The position numbers and the translations under genes were made by a program. Positions 29,073 through 36,719 of a stretch of DNA of 64,000 bases are shown here, in pieces. The DNA comes from Rhodoferax sp. GTDB taxonomy: Bacteria; Pseudomonadota; Gammaproteobacteria; Burkholderiales; Burkholderiaceae_C. Where the stretch lies: the NCBI RefSeq assembly GCF_030697375.1, contig NZ_JAUYQD010000038.1:1-64000 (forward strand), in the 5' to 3' direction. Position 1 is the stretch's first letter. Every line of letters starts with the position of its first letter. The notes beneath the pieces were generated by a model. The model saw only the letters and a program-made list of their open reading frames with translations. It was not told the origin of the DNA and did not search any database.

Positions 29073-29266
29073 GGCGGTGTTGACGTGTCCCTGCGCCAAG
29101 GCCGCACCTGTGGTGCGTGCCAAGGGTGTGAAGTTTGTCACGTTGGCGGACAAGACTGCGCAAGTGCGCGGGAGCCCTGTGGACACTCTCCCGAATTTCC
29201 AGCGCCTGGCCGTTACCATTGCACCGATACCCCCCCCTCCTGCCTGACTGAAAAAGACGTTTATCC
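29073..29266. other. Intergenic region, nothing recognised
   Basis: 194 bases between dnaE2 and the DUF748 gene. No terminator-like hairpin with a U-tract, known RNA or convincing small gene is seen. The short C-run at 29228-29235 is simple sequence. Confidence 0.4.
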
Positions 29267-32200
29267 ATGATTTTTTCGATTCTTCTCCGTTCCCCGTGGT
29301 CACGCCGACTGGTCTGGGGGCTGGGCGGTCTGATGGCGCTGTGGGCGCTGGCTTGGGCCGCTGCCCCTGCCTTGCTCAAGAGCCAGCTTGAGAAGCAGGG
29401 CAGTGCGGCCCTGGGCCGCAAGCTCAGCATCGGCGCGATTGATTTCAAACCCTGGTCGCTGGAGCTGACGGTCTCTGACATCGCGCTGGCCACCGCCGAT
29501 GGTGCGGGTCGGCAACTGGGTATTGCCCGCATCTACGTGGACGCCGAAATGGCGTCCTTGCTGCACCTGGCCCCGGTGCTGGACGCCGTTACCGTGGACG
29601 CGCCCACCGTGCAACTCACCCACCTGGGCGGCGGGCATTACGACATTGACGACCTGCTGGAGCGCCTGAATGCACCGTCGGACGCGCCTGCGTCCGCGCC
29701 GCTGAAGTTTGCGCTGTACAACGTCACGCTGAACGCGGGCGCTGTGGACTTCACCGACCGTTCCACCCAGACCGCGCGCCAGCACAGCCTGCGCGGTGTG
29801 CAACTGGCGTTGCCTTTTTTGAGCAATCTGGACGCCCAGCGCGAGGTCAAGGTCAGCCCACGGCTGGCGTTTCAACTCAACGGCAGCGCTTTTGACACCG
29901 CCGCCGAAGGCACACCGTTTGCCCAAACCCGCCAAGGCGAGGCCGCGTTGAAGGTGGCCGGCATGGACTTGGCGCCCTACCTGGGCTACCTGCCGGCCAG
30001 CCTGCCACTGCAGCTCAAGAGCGCGGTGGTGGATGCAGACGTGCGCCTGAACTTCGCGCAAACACAGCCCGCGCATGTGAGTTTGTCGGGCCGTGTGGCG
30101 GTTTCCAAACTGAAGCTGTCCGATACAGCAGGGGTCGAGGTGCTGGGTGTGGAGTCCATTGCAACGGTGCTGGCCGATGTGCGCCCCTTGGAGCAGGTGG
30201 TGAAGCTGGCCACGGTGGAGGTGGTGGCGCCCCAGTTGCGCGCCATACGCAACCGTGCGGGGCACCTCAATCTGGAGGTGGCCACCTCCAAGCAGCGGAC
30301 TGTTGCTATAAAAAAAGGAGCTGCTCACGCAGATTCCACGGGGGACAACGGCACAAATGGTGCAAAAAAAGAAACCCCAAGTTCCTGGACCCTGGAGTTG
30401 GCGCATTTCGCCTTGCACCGGGGGGAAGTGGCGTGGACGGACGGGCGCGTTCAGCCGCAGGCCCGCCTGGCGCTGGCGGGACTGGAGCTGCAGGCCAAGG
30501 GACTGCAGTGGCCTTTGGCCGCTGCGGCCACCTTCGAGGGTTCGGCCACGCTGTCGCCGATCGGCAAAGCCGCGGGTCAAGCTGCCCGTCTGGCGTTCAA
30601 AGGCGAGGGTACGGACCAGGACGGCCGGGTGCACGCCAGCCTGGGCGGCGTGGCGCTGGGTTTAGCCGCACCCTATGTGGCGCAGTTTTTGGAGCCCGGT
30701 ATTGCTGGTGTGCTGGACGCGGAGCTGGAGGCCGTGTGGGCGGCTGGCCAGTGGCAATTGGCGATGCCCCGCGCAACCCTGCGCGACTTCGCGCTGCAGG
30801 CCCCCAAAGACACTGCGCCCGCGGCTGGTGCGAATGCGCGGGGTGCCAGTGAACGCAGCGCCAGCGAACTGCCCCAATTCAAGCGGCTGGAGATCCGCGA
30901 CGCCCAGATGGACCTGAGCGGTAAAACCGGCCGTGTGGGGAAAATCGCCCTGCATGCGCCCAGCGCCACCTTGCGCCGCGATGGGCAGGGGCAGTGGATG
31001 TTTGCGCAATGGCTCAAAACCGCCTCGGCTGCGCCGGTTGCGGCTGCCCCCTCCACGCCACCGGCGGTGCCCTGGAAATTCAGCTTGGCTGAGCTGGTGG
31101 TGGATGACGCAACGGTGGCGCTGGATGACCGCAGCCTGTCCAAGCCGGTGCGCCTGGAGGTGTCGGGCCTGGCGCTGAACATGAAAAATCTGGCGCTGGA
31201 TGGCAAAAAGCCCGCACCTTTGACGGTGGCGGCGCGGGTCAAGGCGGGCCGCACGGAATCGGGTTCCCTGAACTACCGGGGCACGGTGATGTGGGACCCC
31301 GTGGTGGTGCAAGGCCAGCTAGAGGCACTGGACATTCCGGCCCATGCGCTGGCGCCTTATGTGGCAGACCGGCTCAACATCGAGTTGCTGCGGGCAGACG
31401 CCAACTTCAAGGGCCAGTTGCGTTATGCGGCAAGCCCTTCCGGCCCCCAGGTGCAGGTGCTGGGAGACGCGGCGCTGGAGGACTTTCGGGCCAATAGCGC
31501 ATCTGAAGAATTGCTGAGTTGGAAATCGCTCCAAGTGCCGGGCCTTGCACTGACCATGGCACCGGGTGTGGCGACGCGCCTGGACGTGCGCGAGGCCGCT
31601 GTGACGGATTTTTTCGCCCGCGTGGTGGTGAATGCCTCCGGGCGGCTCAATCTGCAGGACTTGGTGAAGTCGGACCCCTCGGCTGCGCAGACTGCAGCGG
31701 GCAGTGCCTCTGCGGCTTCTGCGTCCCCGGACGCCATCGTCCATGTGGGGCCCATCAGCCTGGTCAAGGGCAAGGTGCTGTTTTTTGACCACTTCATCCA
31801 GCCCAATTACACGGCCGATTTGAGTGATCTGACCGGCAAGCTCAGCCAGTTTTCTTCGCAGGCGGTGGATGGGGTGGTGCAACTCGCCGACCTGGACATC
31901 CGGGGGCGTGCCGAGGGCACGGCATCGCTGGACATCCGGGGCAAGGTCAATCCGCTGGCCAAACCGCTGGCGCTGGACATCACCGGCCGGGTGCGCGATC
32001 TGGAGCTGCCGCCCCTGTCCCCCTACGCAATCAAATACGCCGGGTATGGCATTGAGCGCGGCAAGCTCAGTGTGGATGTGAACTACGCCGTCCAGCCCGA
32101 TGGCCAGCTCACTGCCAGCAACAATATCGTGCTCAACCAGCTGATGTTTGGCGACAAAGTGGATGGTGCGCCCAACAGCCTGCCGGTCAAACTGGCGGTG

Positions 32201-32935
32201 GCTTTGCTGGCCGACCGCAATGGGGTGATCGACATCAACCTGCCCATCAGCGGATCTCTCAATGACCCGCAGTTCAAAATCGGCCCGGTGGTCTGGAAGG
32301 TGCTCTCCAACCTGATTGTCAAAGCGGTCACCGCACCCTTTAGCCTGTTGGCCCGTGCTTTGGGCGGCGGGGCTGGGGAGAACGACCTCAGTGCGGTCAG
32401 TTTTGCACCGGGTAGCAGTGTGCTGGATGAGAGCGCAAGCCGCAGTCTGGACCAGGTGGTCAAGGCGCTGAACGACCGGCCCGCCTTGGCCATGACGGTG
32501 GTGGGAACCGCCAGCCTGGAGGTGGAGCGGGAGGCCTTGAAGGCACAGCGCCTCCATACCATGCTGCTGGCGGAAAAACGCCGACGCGCGGTGGTGAGTG
32601 GCCAGGATGCCGCCACGGTGCGTACCGTGGATGCGGCCGAATCTGCCGCTTTGCTGAAAGCCGTTTACCGGCGTGCCGACATCACCAAGCCCCGCAATCT
32701 GGTGGGACTGACCAAAGACATTGAACCTGCTGAAATGCAAGCGCTGCTGTTGGCCCACATCACTGTGAACGAGGATGCGATGCGCGACTTGGCCTTGCAG
32801 CGGGGCATGGCCGTCAAAGACTATCTGGCATCCCGCCAACTGCCCGCCGAACGGTTGTTTCTGGGCGCGGCCAAGGCCGTTCAACCGGACAGTGCTTGGA
32901 CGCCGCGCGCGGAATTGAGCTTGTCGGGGCGTTAA
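29267..32935 (+). CDS. DUF748 / AsmA-like envelope protein
   Basis: This 1222-aa protein has an N-terminal membrane anchor (LVWGLGGLMALWALAWAAAP) and a very long beta-rich periplasmic body in the pattern of the DUF748 family, related to AsmA and the chorein-like lipid-transfer bridges (LGRKLSIGAIDFKPWSLELT at the start; YTADLSDLTGKLSQF and RDLELPPLSPYAIKYAGYGI later). The C-terminus carries an OmpA-like half (SFAPGSSVLDESASRSLDQV). It probably bridges the periplasm in lipid transport or envelope stability; that is inference from family. Repeat R7 is embedded at residues about 346-362 in a low-complexity linker. Confidence 0.9.
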   Translation: MIFSILLRSPWSRRLVWGLGGLMALWALAWAAAPALLKSQLEKQGSAALGRKLSIGAIDFKPWSLELTVSDIALATADGAGRQLGIARIYVDAEMASLLHLAPVLDAVTVDAPTVQLTHLGGGHYDIDDLLERLNAPSDAPASAPLKFALYNVTLNAGAVDFTDRSTQTARQHSLRGVQLALPFLSNLDAQREVKVSPRLAFQLNGSAFDTAAEGTPFAQTRQGEAALKVAGMDLAPYLGYLPASLPLQLKSAVVDADVRLNFAQTQPAHVSLSGRVAVSKLKLSDTAGVEVLGVESIATVLADVRPLEQVVKLATVEVVAPQLRAIRNRAGHLNLEVATSKQRTVAIKKGAAHADSTGDNGTNGAKKETPSSWTLELAHFALHRGEVAWTDGRVQPQARLALAGLELQAKGLQWPLAAAATFEGSATLSPIGKAAGQAARLAFKGEGTDQDGRVHASLGGVALGLAAPYVAQFLEPGIAGVLDAELEAVWAAGQWQLAMPRATLRDFALQAPKDTAPAAGANARGASERSASELPQFKRLEIRDAQMDLSGKTGRVGKIALHAPSATLRRDGQGQWMFAQWLKTASAAPVAAAPSTPPAVPWKFSLAELVVDDATVALDDRSLSKPVRLEVSGLALNMKNLALDGKKPAPLTVAARVKAGRTESGSLNYRGTVMWDPVVVQGQLEALDIPAHALAPYVADRLNIELLRADANFKGQLRYAASPSGPQVQVLGDAALEDFRANSASEELLSWKSLQVPGLALTMAPGVATRLDVREAAVTDFFARVVVNASGRLNLQDLVKSDPSAAQTAAGSASAASASPDAIVHVGPISLVKGKVLFFDHFIQPNYTADLSDLTGKLSQFSSQAVDGVVQLADLDIRGRAEGTASLDIRGKVNPLAKPLALDITGRVRDLELPPLSPYAIKYAGYGIERGKLSVDVNYAVQPDGQLTASNNIVLNQLMFGDKVDGAPNSLPVKLAVALLADRNGVIDINLPISGSLNDPQFKIGPVVWKVLSNLIVKAVTAPFSLLARALGGGAGENDLSAVSFAPGSSVLDESASRSLDQVVKALNDRPALAMTVVGTASLEVEREALKAQRLHTMLLAEKRRRAVVSGQDAATVRTVDAAESAALLKAVYRRADITKPRNLVGLTKDIEPAEMQALLLAHITVNEDAMRDLALQRGMAVKDYLASRQLPAERLFLGAAKAVQPDSAWTPRAELSLSGR
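30303..30352 (+). repeat. Dispersed repeat copy R7, inside DUF748 gene (partial)
   Basis: This copy reads TTGCTATAAAAAAAGGAGC, TGCTCACGCA and CCACGGGGGAC, with the 3' AGAGGCC part worn away. GCT at 30305 is in the gene frame, encoding VAIKKGAAHADSTGD. Confidence 0.8.
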
Positions 32936-32941
32936 CCGCGT

Positions 32942-33961
32942 TTAACGCTCCTCCACCCGTCCGTCTGCATGCCGGGCGAAGCGGCCCTGCTCGCGCGGGT
33001 GCACCGGGTCGCTGGGGCCCCAGGGCCAGTGGCCGAACTCGGTGCGGTGGTAGTCGGCAAACGCCTGGCGAATCTCCGCCTCGGTGTTCATCACAAAGGG
33101 GCCGTACTGGGCCACCGGTTCCCCAATGGGGCGGCCTTGCAGCACCAGCAATTCCCCTACGGCCTCACCATTGTGGAGGGCCACCGCGTGGTCACCGCGT
33201 ACTTCCACCGCATGGCCTGGCGGCACAAGGTGCCCGGCCATTTCCAGGTGTTCACCGCTGAAAAAATACAACTGCCGACGGGTCTGCGCACTGGCGGCGG
33301 CGGGCAGGACCCAGCGTGCACCCGGCTCCATGCGCAGGGTGTAAATGCCTACATCGGCATCCGTTTGGCTGGCCCAGGAGTCGGGGGGCGGGGGGAGCGG
33401 TGTCAACCCGGCCAGAGTGCCCGCAATACACACCACGGTGGTGGCGCGGCCCTCGGTGTCCAGAAAGCGTTGCTGTGGAATGGTCTCGTTCCAGAACATG
33501 GTGAAGTGAGGCTCTACCATCTTGTGCTTGGCGGGCAGGTTCAGCCAGATCTGGAACAGTTCCAGCGGGTTGGGTTGGTCGCTGCGGGTGAGTGGAAACA
33601 TTTCGCAGTGCACGATGCCTTTGCCAGCGGTGAGCCATTGCGCGTCACCTCCGCCAAAACGTGCCGTCGCGCCCAAAGAATCGGAGTGGTCGATCAATCC
33701 TTTGCGCACAATGGTGACCGTTTCAAACCCCCGGTGCGGGTGGGCCGGAAATCCGGGAACGGTCTGGCCGTGGTACATGCTCCAGCCGTCTTTGCGGCCA
33801 AAGTCCTGGCCCAGGTTGCGCCCTGCGAGCGATGCATCGGGGCCCATCTGCGCATTGCCGGGCGGGTAGGCGTCGTTGTGGTGCGCGCAGAATAAAAACG
33901 GGTCCACGGTGGGCCAGAGAAAACCCAGAGGTTGGACGTGAAGGACGGTGTCATGGGACAT
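32942..33961 (-). CDS. Pirin family protein
   Basis: This 339-aa bicupin protein has the pirin metal-binding histidine cluster in the first cupin (FPAHPHRGFETVTIV, WLTAGKGIVHCEMFP) and FQIWLNLPAKHKM. The second cupin covers about 180-290. Pirins bind iron and are reported as quercetinases or transcription cofactors; the role here is unknown. A GGAGGTC ribosome site fixes the ATG at 33961; further upstream codons are unlikely to be used. The 3' end lies 6 bp from the convergent DUF748 stop. Confidence 0.9.
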   Translation of the reverse strand: MSHDTVLHVQPLGFLWPTVDPFLFCAHHNDAYPPGNAQMGPDASLAGRNLGQDFGRKDGWSMYHGQTVPGFPAHPHRGFETVTIVRKGLIDHSDSLGATARFGGGDAQWLTAGKGIVHCEMFPLTRSDQPNPLELFQIWLNLPAKHKMVEPHFTMFWNETIPQQRFLDTEGRATTVVCIAGTLAGLTPLPPPPDSWASQTDADVGIYTLRMEPGARWVLPAAASAQTRRQLYFFSGEHLEMAGHLVPPGHAVEVRGDHAVALHNGEAVGELLVLQGRPIGEPVAQYGPFVMNTEAEIRQAFADYHRTEFGHWPWGPSDPVHPREQGRFARHADGRVEER

Positions 33962-34060
33962 GGTGTTGACCTCCGTTGAAGAAGGCATGCATTGTGGCGC
34001 GCGCCGCGATTTTTTGCAGCGTGGCCCGGCAGATCGCCCCACGCCCACTAAGATCGCCGC

Positions 34061-35236
34061 ATGAATTTGAAATCCCTGTCATGGCGGCTGCTGTGCGCCG
34101 TGCTGGCTGCTGGGGCGGTGCTGGGCGTGGACCTGGCGCAACGTCCCCTTGCCCCTGTTGCCGCCGCTGCCGCGTGGCCGGCTGTGCCGGTGTCCTTCCG
34201 CGTGGACCATCTTGTGCCGACGGGCCGAGGGGCTATTCCCATGCCCCCGGATGCGCCTGCAGCCCATGCCAGCACCTTGCTGGCCATGCCCGCGGACCAC
34301 CCGGCCGCGTTGACGGTATTTTGGTTTTCCGGCGAGCGCGAGAGCGGTCCGAAGGTGCAAATTGCTGCTTCGCAATGGGACCGCGCCACCCAGCAATGGG
34401 CTCCCGCACGGTTTTTGGTCAACCGGCATGTGCTGGGCGCGGCCTTGGGGTTTGGCGTGCGCCGCTTGGGCAATCCGGTGGCGTGGATGGACGGCAGTGG
34501 CCACATCCACCTGTTTGTGGTGGCTACCGGTTGGGGCGGCTGGGCGGCCAGCCGGATTCTGCATTTACGCCAGTCCAGCGATGGCAATGGCTTGCAGGAG
34601 TTGGCCTTTGCGCCAGTGCGTGTGTTGCCCTTGTCGTGGTTGTGGAATACCAGCCATTTGGTGCGTAACGCACCCCTGCCTTTGGCCGACGGGGGCATGG
34701 TTTTGCCGGTGCATTTCGAGCTGGGGATCAAGTACCCGCTGGCGCTGCGATTTGACAGCCGTGGTGCATTTTTGGGTATGGCACGTATCTCCCGTCGCAC
34801 CTACGCCTTGCAGCCCACCTTGCTAGCCAAGACCCCCACCGAGTGGCTGGCGCTGATGCGTGACGAGCGGCATGGCGGAAAGGTGATCGCCGCACGCACA
34901 CAGGACGGTGGTCGTAATTGGAATGACTTGCCAGATTTGGCACTGGTGAATCCCGACTCTGCCGTGGGCGGCATGGCATTGGCACCGGGACAAATGCTGC
35001 TGGCCCACAACAGCTCACCGGCCTCGCGTGCATGGCTGGACCTGAGCGGTTCGGCCGACGGTGTGGCGTGGACACCCCTTCAGGCGCTGGAGCACGGTGC
35101 CACGGATGACGATGAATTCTCCTACCCCGCCATGGCCTGGGCCGACGGCAGTGTGTGGTTGAGCTACACCGTAGACCGCCACCGGCTGGCCTGGCAGCGT
35201 TTTACCGCCGCAGCCCCTGTGGGAGTCAAACCATGA
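34061..35236 (+). CDS. Sialidase-like (BNR-repeat beta-propeller) secreted protein
   Basis: This 391-aa protein has an N-terminal signal or anchor (LLCAVLAAGAVLGVDLA). The body has repeated blade motifs of the BNR/sialidase superfamily: PVAWMDGSGHIHLFVVATGW, AARTQDGGRNWNDLPDLA, DLSGSADGVAWTPLQ and AMAWADGSVWLSYTVDR. Such exo-sialidase-like propellers bind or cleave glycans; the catalytic arginines of true sialidases could not be confirmed. It overlaps the following membrane-protein gene by 4 bp (ATGA), so the two are made together. Confidence 0.82.
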   Translation: MNLKSLSWRLLCAVLAAGAVLGVDLAQRPLAPVAAAAAWPAVPVSFRVDHLVPTGRGAIPMPPDAPAAHASTLLAMPADHPAALTVFWFSGERESGPKVQIAASQWDRATQQWAPARFLVNRHVLGAALGFGVRRLGNPVAWMDGSGHIHLFVVATGWGGWAASRILHLRQSSDGNGLQELAFAPVRVLPLSWLWNTSHLVRNAPLPLADGGMVLPVHFELGIKYPLALRFDSRGAFLGMARISRRTYALQPTLLAKTPTEWLALMRDERHGGKVIAARTQDGGRNWNDLPDLALVNPDSAVGGMALAPGQMLLAHNSSPASRAWLDLSGSADGVAWTPLQALEHGATDDDEFSYPAMAWADGSVWLSYTVDRHRLAWQRFTAAAPVGVKP

Positions 35237-35922
35237 ACATGGATCGCATGGCCTGGCTTGCCCAGTGGGTGTCGGTGGAGTCCCCCGTACTGCCCAGCCC
35301 AGGGGCGATGCAGTGGTGGCTTTACCTGGGTTGGAGCGTGGTGTTGGCCTGGGGTTTTGCTGCCCAGGGGCAAGCGTGGCCGCAACGGGTGCGCAGGGTA
35401 GGGGCAGCGCTGGTGGCCCTGTGGTGTTGGGTTCCGGGGCCGTATTCCCCCGCCTATTGGCTGGGGATGGCGTTTCAGGCCCCCAGCATCAGCAGTGTCG
35501 TTTTGTGCGCCTGGCTGCTACGCGAGAGTTTGCTGGTCTCTAGAGTGGCTCCGTCCTTGCCTGTGCCCACGGACCGCAGCGCCCTGGCGCTTTCCATGCT
35601 GGGCGTCATCCTGGGCTGGGCGCTCTTGTTGGATACCTTGGCTCTATTGCCGGTGTCGCTTTATGCCTGGGGCTTTAGCCCCATCGCACCCGCACTGGTG
35701 CTGCTGGTGGCTTTAGTACCCTGGGTGCTGGGCTACCGCCATCGGTCCCTTGGTCCCAAGGCGTGGGTCGCACCTATCGCGGTGCTGTTGTTTGTGGCTT
35801 TGCGCTTGCCCACCGGCAACGTCTGGGCCGCCATGCTGGACCCCTGGCTGTGGGTGCTGTTGCATGGCTATGTTGGGAGAGCGGTTTTTCGCCGCGCAAT
35901 CCGCCTGAAATCAGCGCTTTGA
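35233..35922 (+). CDS. Multi-pass membrane protein coupled to sialidase-like protein
   Basis: This 229-aa protein has about six to seven hydrophobic helices (WWLYLGWSVVLAWGFAAQG, ALALSMLGVILGWALLLDT, APALVLLVALVPWVLGY and others). I do not recognise a family. The ATG lies inside the stop of the preceding gene, indicating translational coupling. A shared role with the propeller protein, perhaps in envelope glycan processing, is inference. Confidence 0.8.
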   Translation: MNMDRMAWLAQWVSVESPVLPSPGAMQWWLYLGWSVVLAWGFAAQGQAWPQRVRRVGAALVALWCWVPGPYSPAYWLGMAFQAPSISSVVLCAWLLRESLLVSRVAPSLPVPTDRSALALSMLGVILGWALLLDTLALLPVSLYAWGFSPIAPALVLLVALVPWVLGYRHRSLGPKAWVAPIAVLLFVALRLPTGNVWAAMLDPWLWVLLHGYVGRAVFRRAIRLKSAL

Positions 35923-35971
35923 CCGCCAGCGGTCTATAGCGCCGCAGACCGGCAATTCAAGGGTTTGATTG

Positions 35972-35986
35972 TTGCGTATTCCGCAA
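35972..35986 (+). promoter_or_regulatory. TTGCG-N5-CGCAA inverted repeat upstream of DUF4148 gene
   Basis: TTGCGTATTCCGCAA has 5-bp arms and lies about 150 bp before the ATG of the repeat protein, in an AT-richer promoter-like region (35923-36138) that otherwise holds no gene. It could be a regulator site; no cognate factor is suggested. Confidence 0.3.
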
Positions 35987-36138
35987 TATATCGATGACGC
36001 TGAAGCTATTTCTCTTTGTTGGTAGAAATTTTAAAGTTCACCCCATCGACGAGACGCATCTTTAAACGCCCCTTCGATGCTGTTCAGACGGCATTCCGCC
36101 GCCCGAGTGGAATCTTCAACTTGATAAGGATATGCATC

Positions 36139-36618
36139 ATGAAAACTTCTTACGCTTCTGCCATCGCTCTTGCCCTCGCTACCCTGGCCGCTGGCCACGT
36201 GATGGCGGCCGATGTGGCGCCCACCGCCCATGTACAAGCCGGCATCAACGATGCAAGCGGTGACGTGGTAGAACCCATAACCGGCCTGAAATTGCGCGAA
36301 ATCAACCCCGCCCGCTATGCGGCAAATTCTGCGGTGAAGGGCAAAACCCGTGCGCAAGTGCAAGCCGAATTGGCCGAAGCCCGCCGCAATGACGATGGTG
36401 GTGACGTGGTTGAACCTGTGACCGGGCTGAAAATGCGGGACATCAACCCCAGCCAATACGCTGAAAATTCTGCAGTCAAAGCCAAAACCCGTGAGCAAGT
36501 GCGCGCCGAATTGGCAAAAGCCCAGAGCAGCCGCAATGCTGGTGACACCGTTGAGCCCGTGACTGGCATGACCCTGCGGGAAATCAACCCCAGCCGTTAC
36601 AGCAACGCTAACAGCTGA
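36139..36618 (+). CDS. Secreted DUF4148-type protein with three tandem repeats
   Basis: This 159-aa protein has a signal peptide (MKTSYASAIALALATLAAGH, cleavage after VMAA) and three copies of a roughly 45-residue unit: GD(V/T)VEPVTGLKMRxINPSxY, then AENSAVKAKTRxQVxAELA. The repeat tail matches the DUF4148 pattern TRAQVQAELAEA common in Burkholderiales small periplasmic proteins of unknown function. An AAGGAT site precedes the ATG, and a strong terminator follows, so it is a single-gene unit, probably well expressed. Confidence 0.85.
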   Translation: MKTSYASAIALALATLAAGHVMAADVAPTAHVQAGINDASGDVVEPITGLKLREINPARYAANSAVKGKTRAQVQAELAEARRNDDGGDVVEPVTGLKMRDINPSQYAENSAVKAKTREQVRAELAKAQSSRNAGDTVEPVTGMTLREINPSRYSNANS

Positions 36619-36642
36619 TCAACCACTGATCGTTAGGTAAGG

Positions 36643-36677
36643 TCAAAGGGCCAGATGCGTGAAGCATCTGGCCCTTG
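36643..36677 (+). terminator. Terminator after DUF4148 gene
   Basis: The stem AAGGGCCAGATGC-GTGA-AGCATCTGGCCCTT is near perfect and followed by GTCATTTC. It lies 25 bp after the stop codon and can also serve the convergent GT39 gene. Confidence 0.8.
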
Positions 36678-36719
36678 TCATTTCTGGGTTGAAAGTCATT
36701 CCAAGATGACAAATAAGGG

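Noticed and set aside
36200..36610. Periodic DNA repeats as a CRISPR array
   Set aside because: The period comes from three protein repeats in an open frame with a signal peptide.
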